Assembly: GCA_963822175.1 (NCBI GenBank) | Contig: CAWGGJ010000009.1 | Location: 120,868-184,867, forward strand | DNA: 64,000 bases | Reading direction: 5' to 3' | From: FEB-25 sp963822175 | GTDB taxonomy: Bacteria; Chloroflexota; Anaerolineae; Anaerolineales; UBA4823 | Shown: positions 50,146-59,566 of the stretch, in pieces | Position numbering within the stretch: position 1 is the first letter of the stretch | How the letters are laid out: the number at the start of each line of letters is the position of its first letter | Notes under the pieces: generated by a model | The model's database searches: none | What the model was told of the DNA's origin: nothing | The model's input: only the letters and a program-made list of their open reading frames with translations | Program-made: the position numbers and the translations under genes

Positions 50146-50165
50146 ATTGCCATCCTGATGAGTTA

Positions 50166-51434
50166 TCAGGGGTTGGAGGTGACAAAGTCGATGGCGTATT
50201 GTGCGTCTTGATAACCGGGACGATATAGCAGCGCTTTTTGCCAGTCTGCGAGCGCTTCGAGCTGCTTCCCCATGCGGTATAAACCCCAGCCATGCCAGAG
50301 TAGGGCTTCTTCAGAATTTGGCGTGCGCTGTAACGCATAATCGGTCACTGCCATAAGCTCGGTGGTCAGCGCAGCATGAAAATAGGCGAAAAACGGGCCA
50401 AATTGATAGCGCAGCATACGCTGGGGCAAACCCAGGTTACGGGCGGTGTCGTATGCACTCGCGGCTTCACCATAACGCTCAAAATAAACCAGGTTGCTGC
50501 CCAGGTTAAACCAGGCGTAGGCATTTTGGGGCTCGGATTGCGTCTCAGCCTGTGAGACTTCCAGGGCGTGTTGGCGATTTAGGTCAGGATCCCAGTTATC
50601 ACCCAGGATAGCCCTAAGGGTACCTTCCTGGGCAGGGAGATAGGTTAGGAGATAAACGCGGTTAAAGATTTGCCAGTAATCATCCAGGGTTGAGTATGAG
50701 ATGACCTGGTTGGGACCATGGAAACTATCCTGCCCGGTAAAGGACTGTGTACTGTCATCATATCCGGTCAGCAACAGGTAGTGGGCAGCCCACAGGTCAT
50801 CATTAGGCCAGTATGGCTGGTCAGAAAAGAAACTCTCTTCAATCATCACCGGAAAACCAGCAGCCAAAAGCTTTTTGAGCAGCTCAAGATCCCCTCCCAC
50901 GCGGAACTCGGCGTTCAGCCAGCCGGCATGCGTGCGGACATAATATACCAGCTCCTCCGGGTTGACGTTACGATCTTCAGGGATCGGCTTAACCAATGCG
51001 GAAATGTCATCCTGGTTGCCTTCCCAGCCATAATAGCGCAGATAAAGGGCGAGTGTCGCTGGTCCGCAGTTGTTGGGTCCCTGCAGTTCCCACAGTGGTG
51101 CTGCCAGCTGGACAGCAGCTGGGATGGGTGTTGGACTGGGTTGGGGCGTGGCAGTTGGGACGGTCGTTGCGGTTGGCTGGCTGGGAACAAGCGTGGGGAC
51201 AATGGTTGGAGTGTTGGTTGCGGCCTGTGTGGCTGAAGCAATCGATTCTTCCGGGGTGGGGAAAGGTTTTACCGGAAAAATCACCCCGCGCAGGTATGTC
51301 ATGGTGACGTCTACCCGCCAGCTCAGCCGGGATTTGATTGATGGTACCTGGTACATAAGGATAATGACCAAAGCCAGACCCATAATGACTAGCAGGCTGA
51401 TGGTCAGGATTTTTTTACCCTGGTTTTTAGACAT
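50166..51434 (-). CDS. C39-like cysteine peptidase with TPR tail
   Basis: A 422-residue protein: one N-terminal membrane span (residues about 7-29), a Thr/Pro linker (about 60-110), a C39-type peptidase-like domain (catalytic C in GPNNCGPATLALYL, histidine in AAHYLLLTGYDD), and a C-terminal helical region with TPR-like repeats (AYAWFNLGSNLVYFERYGEAASAYDTARNLG, EEALLWHGWGLYRMGKQLEALADWQKALLY). It is anchored outside the cell. C39 domains usually process leader peptides or crosslink; no partner is seen. ATG 51434; no strong ribosome site. Confidence 0.8.
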   Translation of the reverse strand: MSKNQGKKILTISLLVIMGLALVIILMYQVPSIKSRLSWRVDVTMTYLRGVIFPVKPFPTPEESIASATQAATNTPTIVPTLVPSQPTATTVPTATPQPSPTPIPAAVQLAAPLWELQGPNNCGPATLALYLRYYGWEGNQDDISALVKPIPEDRNVNPEELVYYVRTHAGWLNAEFRVGGDLELLKKLLAAGFPVMIEESFFSDQPYWPNDDLWAAHYLLLTGYDDSTQSFTGQDSFHGPNQVISYSTLDDYWQIFNRVYLLTYLPAQEGTLRAILGDNWDPDLNRQHALEVSQAETQSEPQNAYAWFNLGSNLVYFERYGEAASAYDTARNLGLPQRMLRYQFGPFFAYFHAALTTELMAVTDYALQRTPNSEEALLWHGWGLYRMGKQLEALADWQKALLYRPGYQDAQYAIDFVTSNP

Positions 51435-51556
51435 AGCCGCAATTCTACCACCGGATTTTAAGGTATCGGGATTAGAGAATTGTGAGCAGAGTGATGATAT
51501 TCGAACTCATAATTTACTAATCGAGGTGAAAAAACCGCTCAGTTATAATACGCGGC

Positions 51557-52933
51557 ATGAAGTATCACATATGGACAGAAGGCTGCCAGATGAACGTGGC
51601 TGATTCGCAGCGGGTTTCATCTGCACTTGAAAGAATGGGATTGAACCAGACCCATCATGCTGATGAGGCTGATGTGATTGTATTAAATACGTGTGTGGTT
51701 CGCCAAAGTGCGGAAGATAAAGCATATGGTCGCTTGTACTCGCTCAAGCCACTGAAAGAGCACAACCCCAAGCTGGTGATCAACCTGATGGGATGCCTGG
51801 TAGGTGTTAAAGGACACGAACATCTAAAAAAAAGGTTTCCATTTGTGGACGTATTTTCTCCTCCATCCGACCCGGGCCCACTGATTTCCTACCTGACACA
51901 GGAAGACAGCCAGCTATTGGAGTATGAAGAGACCAGCCATAGATTTGCCTTGATGGATGAAGACACAGAGTCAATTTCTGTGATGCAGCTGCCAACTGCC
52001 GAGAGAGGCAGGCTGATTTCGGCCCATGTGCCAGTGGTGCTGGGTTGCAGCCATGCCTGCACATTTTGCATCATTCCCTATCGGCGTGGGATTGAACGCA
52101 GCCGCCCTGCAGAGGTCATTTTGGCTGAGGTGAAGGCATTGGTGGAGCAAGGAGTGCGTGAAGTCACCTTCCTGGGGCAGATCGTTGATCGCTATGGCAA
52201 GGATATCCCCGATGGACCCAACCTGGCTGGATTACTGCGTTTGGCCCATGAGATTGAATGCCTGGAACGCATACGCTTCCTGACCTCACACCCCAGCTGG
52301 ATGACCGATGAGTTATTGGATACTGTTGCGGAGCTGCCCAAGGTTATGCCACACATTGAAGTACCCGTACAGGCGGGAGATGATGAGGTTTTGCTGAAAA
52401 TGCGGCGCGGCTATACGGCTGACGAGTATCGCCGCTTGATCGAGAAGATACGCTCCCGGTTAGATAGCAGCTGGCCAGGGGTCTCAATTGCCACGGATAT
52501 AATTGTGGGCTTCCCGGGGGAGTCAATACATCAATTCCAGCGGACCTACGATTTGTTGGAAGAGCTCAGGCTGGATGTTGCCCATTTGGCGCGCTACTCT
52601 ACCCGCCCGGGAACGGTTGCGGACCGGCATTATCAAGATGATGTGCCGGCTGAAGAGAAGATGCGGCGCTTCCGTTTATTGGAAGAGCAGCAGGAGCGCA
52701 TTGCCAACGAGATCGCTGCCAGCTACCAGGGTGAGAAGGTGGAGGTACTCTTTGAAGAAAAGGTAAAGGGACGCTGGAAGGGACGGACGCCCACCAATAA
52801 GCTGGTTTTCGTTGAGGCAGACGAAAATATCCAGGGTGAGGTTTTACCCGTCCGCATCACCTGGGCGGGACCATGGTCAATGCAAGGCGAACCCATCAGG
52901 AAGAGCAGCATGAGCAACCTGTTGAACAAATAG
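51557..52933 (+). CDS. miaB: tRNA-2-methylthio-N6-dimethylallyladenosine synthase
   Basis: A 458-residue radical-SAM methylthiotransferase that adds a methylthio group at position 37 of some tRNAs. UPF0004 domain with C10, C46 and C80 for one 4Fe-4S cluster; radical-SAM motif GCSHACTFC with C164, C168 and C171 for the other; C-terminal TRAM domain (VEVLFEEKVKGRWKGRTPTNKLVFVE). Normal length and complete. It might be MtaB or RimO by similarity, but the TRAM and cysteine spacing fit MiaB best. Starts 122 bases from the divergent C39 gene. Confidence 0.88.
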   Translation: MKYHIWTEGCQMNVADSQRVSSALERMGLNQTHHADEADVIVLNTCVVRQSAEDKAYGRLYSLKPLKEHNPKLVINLMGCLVGVKGHEHLKKRFPFVDVFSPPSDPGPLISYLTQEDSQLLEYEETSHRFALMDEDTESISVMQLPTAERGRLISAHVPVVLGCSHACTFCIIPYRRGIERSRPAEVILAEVKALVEQGVREVTFLGQIVDRYGKDIPDGPNLAGLLRLAHEIECLERIRFLTSHPSWMTDELLDTVAELPKVMPHIEVPVQAGDDEVLLKMRRGYTADEYRRLIEKIRSRLDSSWPGVSIATDIIVGFPGESIHQFQRTYDLLEELRLDVAHLARYSTRPGTVADRHYQDDVPAEEKMRRFRLLEEQQERIANEIAASYQGEKVEVLFEEKVKGRWKGRTPTNKLVFVEADENIQGEVLPVRITWAGPWSMQGEPIRKSSMSNLLNK

Positions 52934-53052
52934 GGAAGAAATCACCAAGATCATAATAAAAGGATTGTCGATAAAAAAGGCACAACTATTGCATCCGGAA
53001 CATTATTCCCATTAGTTACGTCTACGGGAATGGATTTATTATGGAGGAGCAT

Positions 53053-54255
53053 ATGTACACGAAGAAAATACGTCCACTCATTTTCATGGTTGGCATCTTG
53101 CTTTTATTGACAGCCTGCAATTTTCCCGGTTCTTCTGAAACACCAACCGAAGGACCTGATGCTATTTATACGGAAGCAGCCCTAACTGTGGTTGCGCAGC
53201 AAACCCAGGCAGCACTGGGCACAGCGATCGTTGTAGCCAGTCCAACTTCTGGAGGAGTACAGGCGACTCCCACACTGCCCATGGTCATTGTGCCAACTGC
53301 CACACCCCTGGCACCCACCAATACGCCGCTCCCAACCAACACACCCATTCCACCTACTGCTACGCCTGTTCCGATTCCGTGCGACCGGGGACAATTTGTC
53401 TCAGATGTCACTATCCCAGACAACACTCCAATAACTGCTGGAACGACCTTTGTCAAGACCTGGAAGATAAAGAACAATGGCTCGTGCACATGGACATCAG
53501 GTTATGCCCTGGTATTCTATAATGGTGATGCCATGAGCGGACCAGCTTCTGCTCCAATAACCAATGGCACTGTACCCCCAGGAAGCACGATCGATATCTC
53601 TGTGTCACTGATTGCACCAACGACTCCAGGTACATATAAAGGCAATTGGCGCTTGCGAAACGCTGGAGGTGCGGTATTTGGGATCGGTCAGAATGCCGAC
53701 CAAAGCTTTTGGGTGCAGATCAAGTCTGTGGCACCAACGCCGACCGCTTTACCAACCGCGGCTTACACCCTTTCGTATGACTTCATTGCTCGAGGCTCCG
53801 ATGCCTCCTGGCGCAACGCCACCAGCAACATCCCGTGGGGAGATCCACCGGAAGACAGCAAAGGTGTGGCGGTGAATGTTGCCAACGTCAAGATGGAAGA
53901 CGGGAATACCTATTCCAGCCTGTTGGCCACCTATCCCCAACACATCAGCGATGGTATGGTCCTGGGTCTATATCCAGCCTATACGATCCAGGCGAATGAC
54001 CACTTGCGCACACGCGTTGGTTACCGGGCTAATTGTGGTGCCGGCACAGTCAAGTTCCAAATTCGCTATATTGAAGGACAATCGGAGGTCACTGTGGGAG
54101 AATGGCTGGAGGCTTGTGAAGGAAAGCTGACCTCCCTGGATATCAACCTCTCTGGGCTGGTTGGCCATACGGTCCAATTTGAGCTTGTTGTAATCGCGGT
54201 TGGCACACCAGACACATACTCCAGCCTGTGGGTGTCGCCGCGTATCGAAAGATAA
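53053..54255 (+). CDS. Lipoprotein with NBR1-type Ig domain (1 of 2)
   Basis: A 400-residue predicted lipoprotein (lipobox LLTAC). Motif PDAIYTEAALTVVAQQTQAALG, a Thr/Pro linker (about 70-115), then an NBR1-Ig-like domain (about 120-225: FVSDVTIPDNTPITAGTTFVKTWKIKNNGSCTWT), and a C-terminal beta-rich region with four cysteines. NBR1-Ig domains in bacteria are found on surface proteins of unknown role. GGAGG lies before ATG 53053; an ATG at 53041 would include the ribosome site in the gene. The second lipoprotein follows after about 190 bases. Confidence 0.82.
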   Translation: MYTKKIRPLIFMVGILLLLTACNFPGSSETPTEGPDAIYTEAALTVVAQQTQAALGTAIVVASPTSGGVQATPTLPMVIVPTATPLAPTNTPLPTNTPIPPTATPVPIPCDRGQFVSDVTIPDNTPITAGTTFVKTWKIKNNGSCTWTSGYALVFYNGDAMSGPASAPITNGTVPPGSTIDISVSLIAPTTPGTYKGNWRLRNAGGAVFGIGQNADQSFWVQIKSVAPTPTALPTAAYTLSYDFIARGSDASWRNATSNIPWGDPPEDSKGVAVNVANVKMEDGNTYSSLLATYPQHISDGMVLGLYPAYTIQANDHLRTRVGYRANCGAGTVKFQIRYIEGQSEVTVGEWLEACEGKLTSLDINLSGLVGHTVQFELVVIAVGTPDTYSSLWVSPRIER

Positions 54256-54294
54256 CTTTAATAAACACATACATTGGCTAAGCGGCACTTTTGT

Positions 54295-54340
54295 GGCGGC
54301 AGGGCAACCGTGGTATCATTACTCTGGTGCACCTGCCGCC
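54295..54340. repeat. 9-bp inverted repeat between the two lipoprotein genes
   Basis: GGCGGCAGG (54295-54303) and CCTGCCGCC (54332-54340) with a 28-base spacer. It could be a weak terminator or mRNA structure; no T-run follows. Confidence 0.45.
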
Positions 54341-54447
54341 CTGTGCTGTAGATATAGTGAGAAAATAAGTCGGTTCAACGTACCATTTACCAAAAGAAAG
54401 ACCAGGGGTGCAGATGAATAAGTGCCCCAAACTACTCAGGAGATATG

Positions 54448-55503
54448 ATGAATAAGAAAGTATTGTTTTTTACCCTTGTCTTCTTGTTAATACCCATCCT
54501 GCTGATGGGTTGTGGCTCAAGGGAACCTGCTACACCAACCGCAAACCCCGATCTGATTTATACAGCTGCTGCCCAGACCGCCGACGTCCGCCTGACTCAG
54601 ATCTATCAATCCACACCATCTGCAACTCCGGTCACGCCCACGCCGACCTTTGACCCAACCCAGACTGCAGCGGCTCAGACCGCCTCAGCCATACTGACTC
54701 AATCGGCGATGGTGAGCGTCACTCCACAAGGAACTGCTACCCAAGTGGTTCCCACAGCGCCTTCCAACCCTCAGGGTGACCGGTCAGTATATGTCAGCGA
54801 TGTGACCATCCCTGACGGCTCAGTCATTGCGCCTGGGGCTGCATTTGTCAAGACCTGGAAGTTGCAGAATGCTGGTACAACCACCTGGACAACCTCCTAC
54901 TCCCTGGTATTCATCAGCGGTGACCAGATGGGCACCATCGCATCTGTGCCGCTGGCACAATCCGTATCCCCTGGTCAGCAGGTGGATGTATCGGTCAATA
55001 TGGTTGCCCCCGCAAATCAAGGCACCTACCAGGGATACTGGAAGCTGAAGAATGCAACAGGGCAACTGTTCAACGATTCGGTTTATGTCTTGATCAAGGT
55101 TGGAACTGGAGGGGCAACACAACCTGCATCGACAAACACCCCCGGGCCTTCTCCCAACCCAACATCAACAAGCTTGCCCGGCAATTTGATCAGCAACCTG
55201 ACCATGTCGGTGGATGAGGCGACCTATCTTGGTCAATGTCCACATACCTTCACTTTTGCCGCCACATTCACCCTTAATCAGAGTGCCACGCTGACCTATA
55301 ACCTGGAGGCAGGGTCTGACACACCAGGCTTTCAATTCAATTTACCCGGCGCTCAAACGAGCACATTCGGTGCTGGCACCTATTCGCTCAGCTTCCCACT
55401 GGTATTTACCAGCTCTGGTACAGGCTGGTTGCAATTCCACGTGACTGCGCCGGTGGATGTAACCTCTAACCAGGTATCATTCAGCCTGACCTGCACCCCA
55501 TAA
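54448..55503 (+). CDS. Lipoprotein with NBR1-type Ig domain (2 of 2)
   Basis: A 351-residue predicted lipoprotein (lipobox LLMGC). It repeats the PDLIYTAAAQTADVRLTQ motif twice and a Thr/Pro linker, then an NBR1-Ig domain (about 112-215: YVSDVTIPDGSVIAPGAAFVKTWKLQNAGTTTWT) and another short beta domain (about 245-350). It is clearly a paralogue of the gene before it over the first two-thirds. ATG 54448 is favoured over 54445 because AGGAG sits five bases before it. It ends just before a strong terminator. Confidence 0.82.
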   Translation: MNKKVLFFTLVFLLIPILLMGCGSREPATPTANPDLIYTAAAQTADVRLTQIYQSTPSATPVTPTPTFDPTQTAAAQTASAILTQSAMVSVTPQGTATQVVPTAPSNPQGDRSVYVSDVTIPDGSVIAPGAAFVKTWKLQNAGTTTWTTSYSLVFISGDQMGTIASVPLAQSVSPGQQVDVSVNMVAPANQGTYQGYWKLKNATGQLFNDSVYVLIKVGTGGATQPASTNTPGPSPNPTSTSLPGNLISNLTMSVDEATYLGQCPHTFTFAATFTLNQSATLTYNLEAGSDTPGFQFNLPGAQTSTFGAGTYSLSFPLVFTSSGTGWLQFHVTAPVDVTSNQVSFSLTCTP

Positions 55504-55530
55504 ATTTATCAGTTCTTTTAATGTCTGTAT

Positions 55531-55566
55531 GTAGCGCAAGAGTCCATCTTGCGCTACAATTTATTT
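55531..55566 (+). terminator. Intrinsic terminator after the second NBR1 lipoprotein
   Basis: An 11-bp perfect stem GTAGCGCAAGA/TCTTGCGCTAC (55531-55541 with 55547-55557), 5-base loop, then AATTTATTT. It lies 27 bases after the stop and 16 bases before the queG start. Confidence 0.9.
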
Positions 55567-55582
55567 AAGGTATCATCCCATC

Positions 55583-56710
55583 GTGAATCTCACCCAGGAA
55601 ATAAAAACACAGGCACATCGGTTGGGGTTTGATCTGTTCGGGGTCACCACGCCTGACCCATTGCTGCATGCCGATGTGTTTGCATCCTGGCTGGACCAGG
55701 GACGGCATGGTGAGATGGATTACCTGAACAGCCCTCGCTCCCGAATTTGCAGGGGGCGGCCAGACCTTGTCTTACCGCAATGTTGCTCGGTGCTCTGCCT
55801 GGGTATAAGATACCCTGCACCGATTCCCCAGGGTTCAATGGGTCTTGGTGAGTCGGGGCTGCGTGGCAGGATTGCTTCTTATGCCTGGGGGGAGGATTAT
55901 CATACCATCCTTGCAGAGCGCTTAAAACGCCTGGTAACTTTTATTGAAACCCATGTTGGTCATCATGTTCCAAACAAGTGGTATACCGACACAGGCCCGT
56001 TGTTGGAGCGCGAGCTGGCTCAACGGGCTGGCTTGGGGTGGATCGGAAAGAATACCTGCCTGATCAACCCAGGTAGAGGCTCGTACTTCTTCCTGGCCGA
56101 GATCCTATTGGGGATTGAGCTCGAGCCTGATCGACCCTTCACAGCGGATCGTTGTGGGAAGTGCACCCGCTGCAGGGATGCTTGCCCCACGGACTGCATC
56201 CTGCCTGATCGAACCCTGGATGCCCGGCGCTGTATCTCTTATCTAACCATCGAGGAAAAGGGATCGATCCCCCCTGAGCTTCGACCACTCATGGGAAACT
56301 GGATCTTTGGCTGTGATATATGCCAACAGGTCTGCCCATGGAACAGGTTTGCCATCCATAAGGTTGATCCGGTGTTCGAATCCCAGATAACCATGCCGGC
56401 TCCCAACTTACTGGATGAGCTGAGGCTTTCAGAGGATGAATTCAATTGCAAATATCGCTTCAGTTCTCTCAAGCGCACCAGGCGAAGGGGCTATTTGCGC
56501 AACTTGACCGTGGCGCTCGGGAATCTGCATGACCAGAAGGCTGCGACTCCCCTTAATCAGGTGATGCTGCACGAGCCTGAACCGCTGGTGCGAGCCCATG
56601 CAGCCTGGGCATTGGCACAGATCGATAGTGTCCTTGCCAGCGAAGGGCTTGAAAATGCAGATCAAATTACAAAGGATAAGATGGCGAGGTCGGAGATTGA
56701 CTCATCGTGA
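55583..56710 (+). CDS. queG: Epoxyqueuosine reductase
   Basis: A 375-residue QueG, reducing epoxyqueuosine in tRNA to queuosine, with two 4Fe-4S clusters and a cobalamin. Cluster motifs: CGKCTRCRDACPTDC and CDICQQVCPWN, with a further cysteine in DARRCISY. The N-terminal cobalamin domain is present (DYLNSPRS, SYAWGEDYH). The C-terminus has HEAT repeats (VRAHAAWALAQI). GTG start at 55583, with AAGG a dozen bases before. Length normal. It modifies the wobble base of His, Asn, Asp and Tyr tRNAs. Confidence 0.92.
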   Translation: MNLTQEIKTQAHRLGFDLFGVTTPDPLLHADVFASWLDQGRHGEMDYLNSPRSRICRGRPDLVLPQCCSVLCLGIRYPAPIPQGSMGLGESGLRGRIASYAWGEDYHTILAERLKRLVTFIETHVGHHVPNKWYTDTGPLLERELAQRAGLGWIGKNTCLINPGRGSYFFLAEILLGIELEPDRPFTADRCGKCTRCRDACPTDCILPDRTLDARRCISYLTIEEKGSIPPELRPLMGNWIFGCDICQQVCPWNRFAIHKVDPVFESQITMPAPNLLDELRLSEDEFNCKYRFSSLKRTRRRGYLRNLTVALGNLHDQKAATPLNQVMLHEPEPLVRAHAAWALAQIDSVLASEGLENADQITKDKMARSEIDSS

Positions 56711-56737
56711 AGAAGCTTACAAAAGGGTAAACCAACC

Positions 56738-57970
56738 ATGAAGATGGCATTGCAATACAGGTGGAGAGTGTTTACGACATGTGCGGCGTTCCTGCTCGCC
56801 TGGCTTATCCTGAGTGGGTGCCAGGTTACACGCTCGTTTACACCACCCACATTGAACCCCATTGAACCCTCTCCCACACCAGTAACGGTTTCTCTCCCTA
56901 TGGTCATACACTCTGAGCCTGAAGTAAACGAGACGCCAATTGTGGATAACACGTCCACACCAACCCCTGTGCCTGTATTCATCCCCACTCTAACCCCCAC
57001 TGAACAACCACAGGCGACTCATGCACCAGAGGCACCATATATCACCTTGCTCTTCACCGGGGTGATCGTTCCCGCACGCTGTGTCCAGTCAGCCATCGAT
57101 GCCCGGGGGGACGCCAATTACGTATATGATGAGGTGCGTGAATCCATCTCTACTGCCGACCTGGCTGTGGGGACGTTGAATACCACCCTGAGTGACCTTT
57201 CCACCCATACAGGCTGCATTGAGACCTATGTGCTGGTGAGCGATTCGCGTAGTGCTGTGGCGGCAGCTTCGGCAGGCTTCGATGTGATGAGCGTTGCCAC
57301 CAACCATATCAAGAACTGTGCTGGAGCAAGCTGTGGCGATAATTACAACCGGGCTTTCTTCGATACTTTGGATAACCTGCGGGCGAACAACATCCTACCA
57401 GTTGGAGCGGGCATGAACATGGAGCAGGCCATGCAACCGGTGGTGGTTGAAGTACAGGGCATCCGCTTCGGGTTCGTCTCCTTGGGGATGGTCGAGCCGA
57501 TGGCCTTTGCTGGTCAGGATAGCCCTGGGATTGCACAGCTTACCGATGAGAACCTGCGTTCTGCCATTGAGTCCGCCCGGGAAGTTTCGGATGTGGTGAT
57601 TGCCATGCCGCATTGGGGTCCTGAGGATTCATCCGATCCCAATTCCTACCAGCAGCACTTTGCCCAGGTGGCAGTGGAGGCTGGGGCGGATGTGGTGGTG
57701 GGCAACCACACCCACGTGGTACAGGCGATCCAGCAGATTGATGGAATCGATGTTTTTTACGGACTGGGAAACTTTATCTTTGACCAGACCTGGGACCTGG
57801 CCCATCAGCAGGGGGTAATACTGCGCCTGCATTTTTACGGAACGGTCTATACCGGTTATGACCTTATCCCCACACATGTGGATGGGGATGGCACAGTACA
57901 TATCGCTGAAGAGGATGAAGCGAATGCAATCCTGGAGCGAATTTATACTGCCAGTGAAATCCTCAAGTAG
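56738..57970 (+). CDS. CapA-like lipoprotein (metallophosphatase-fold)
   Basis: A 410-residue predicted lipoprotein (lipobox ILSGC) with a Thr/Pro linker and a CapA/PgsA-type domain. The first CapA motif is altered to LLFTGVIVPAR (normally GDVMLG), but the later ones are kept: VATNHIKNC, MPHWGPED, VVGNHTHVVQAI and YGLGNFIFDQ. CapA proteins are linked to poly-gamma-glutamate capsules, but no capB or capC is near. It might be a secreted hydrolase instead. The start is one of two close ATGs (56738 or 56744). Confidence 0.8.
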   Translation: MKMALQYRWRVFTTCAAFLLAWLILSGCQVTRSFTPPTLNPIEPSPTPVTVSLPMVIHSEPEVNETPIVDNTSTPTPVPVFIPTLTPTEQPQATHAPEAPYITLLFTGVIVPARCVQSAIDARGDANYVYDEVRESISTADLAVGTLNTTLSDLSTHTGCIETYVLVSDSRSAVAAASAGFDVMSVATNHIKNCAGASCGDNYNRAFFDTLDNLRANNILPVGAGMNMEQAMQPVVVEVQGIRFGFVSLGMVEPMAFAGQDSPGIAQLTDENLRSAIESAREVSDVVIAMPHWGPEDSSDPNSYQQHFAQVAVEAGADVVVGNHTHVVQAIQQIDGIDVFYGLGNFIFDQTWDLAHQQGVILRLHFYGTVYTGYDLIPTHVDGDGTVHIAEEDEANAILERIYTASEILK

Positions 57971-58058
57971 GAACATGATTGCAGCAAGGCCATTGGGGAT
58001 CGGGTTTTATCTCCGGTTTTGCGGTATACTCACCTGACAAAAGCGGGAGCATGGAAAA

Positions 58059-59510
58059 ATGTCTGACGATAAAAAATTTACTACCATTGTCATCTTTGGC
58101 GCCTCAGGTGACCTGACCTGGCGCAAGCTGGTACCAGCGCTGTACAACAACCATATCAAGGGTCGCATGGCTGGCTGTGGTGAAATCATTGGCTTCGCCC
58201 GCAGGCCGTTTACCGATGAGACCTTCCGCCAGCGCTTGCAGGAAGGGGTGAAGTCTTTCAGCCCTGAAAGCTATGATCCAGAACGTTGGGAAGAGTTCTC
58301 CTCAAAGCTGGTCTACTTCCAGGGGGACCTGGACGTTCCAGAAGATTTTACGCGCCTGGACGAATTCCTGGCAAAACGTGAAGACGGCCAGGTCAATCGC
58401 CTCTACTACCTGGCGACCGCTCCGGAGCATTACATCCCAGTGGTGAACTGCTTGGGCCAGGCAGGCCTGGCTACTCAAAGCGATGGTTGGCGCCGGATCA
58501 TCGTTGAAAAGCCCTTTGGCAAGGATCTTAGTTCTGCTCGCGAGTTGAATCGGACGCTGCATGCGGTTTTCGATGAGAGTCAGGTTTATCGTATCGATCA
58601 CTACCTGGGCAAGGAAACCGCCCAGAATATCCTATTTTTTCGCTTTGCCAATACTATCTTTGAGCCGATCTGGAATCGAAGATATGTGGATAACATCCAG
58701 ATCACGGTGGCCGAAACGGTGGATATCGAACACCGGGCAGACTATTATGATAGTGTGGGGGTACTGCGCGATATGTTCCAAAACCACTTGCTGCAGCTAC
58801 TCTCGTTGGTGGCGATGGAGCCTCCGGCCTCTTTCGAAGCAGATGCGGTGCGCAACGAAACTTTCAAACTTTTATCTTCCATCCGGCCGGTCGATCTTGC
58901 AGATACCGTGCGTGCCCAATATGAGGGCTACCGTCTTACCGAGGGTGTTTCCCCCGACACTCAAACCCCAACCTTTGCCGTACTCAAACTTTATATCGAC
59001 AACTGGCGGTGGAAGGGTGTGCCATTCTACCTGCGTTCTGGCAAGAGCCTGGCGGTTAAAACATCGCAAGTCATTGTGGAGTTTCAGCGGCCGCCACACT
59101 TGATGTTCCACCTTCCGGATGAATATAAATTCATCCCCAATATATTGTCCCTTTGCATCCAACCAGATGAGGGCATTCACCTGATGTTTGAAGCCAAGGT
59201 GCCCGATTCCGACCAGGAAATGCGCTCGGTGGATATGGACTTCCATTATCGAGATTCTTTTTCCGGTGTTCTGCCTGATGCCTACGAACGGCTGCTCCTT
59301 GAAGCCTTGCGTGGTGATGCCTCGCTCTTCACCCGCTCGGATGGAATTGAAGCTGCCTGGAAGCTGATCGATTCAATTGCCGATGGCTGGGAGACAAGCA
59401 ACACACCCGATATGGCTCTTTATCGGCGAGGGAGTTGGGGTCCCTCCGAGGCAAATGCATTACTAGCTCGCAATGGGCGGTCGTGGCGTTTGGGCTGTGT
59501 TAGTGAATGA
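58059..59510 (+). CDS. zwf: Glucose-6-phosphate 1-dehydrogenase
   Basis: A 483-residue G6PDH, the first step of the oxidative pentose phosphate pathway. N-terminal nucleotide-binding GASGDLT (14-20), EKPFGKD at 150-156, and the catalytic RIDHYLGKE with H181 and K185. GGGAG lies before ATG 58059. Length and motifs are normal. No gnd or pgl gene is in the window. It would supply NADPH. It stands alone between CapA and dnaX. Confidence 0.96.
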   Translation: MSDDKKFTTIVIFGASGDLTWRKLVPALYNNHIKGRMAGCGEIIGFARRPFTDETFRQRLQEGVKSFSPESYDPERWEEFSSKLVYFQGDLDVPEDFTRLDEFLAKREDGQVNRLYYLATAPEHYIPVVNCLGQAGLATQSDGWRRIIVEKPFGKDLSSARELNRTLHAVFDESQVYRIDHYLGKETAQNILFFRFANTIFEPIWNRRYVDNIQITVAETVDIEHRADYYDSVGVLRDMFQNHLLQLLSLVAMEPPASFEADAVRNETFKLLSSIRPVDLADTVRAQYEGYRLTEGVSPDTQTPTFAVLKLYIDNWRWKGVPFYLRSGKSLAVKTSQVIVEFQRPPHLMFHLPDEYKFIPNILSLCIQPDEGIHLMFEAKVPDSDQEMRSVDMDFHYRDSFSGVLPDAYERLLLEALRGDASLFTRSDGIEAAWKLIDSIADGWETSNTPDMALYRRGSWGPSEANALLARNGRSWRLGCVSE

Positions 59511-59566
59511 TCGATCGTCCCAGTGAATCAATTGACCTATATGTTTCAGTCTGATACACTCTAGAC

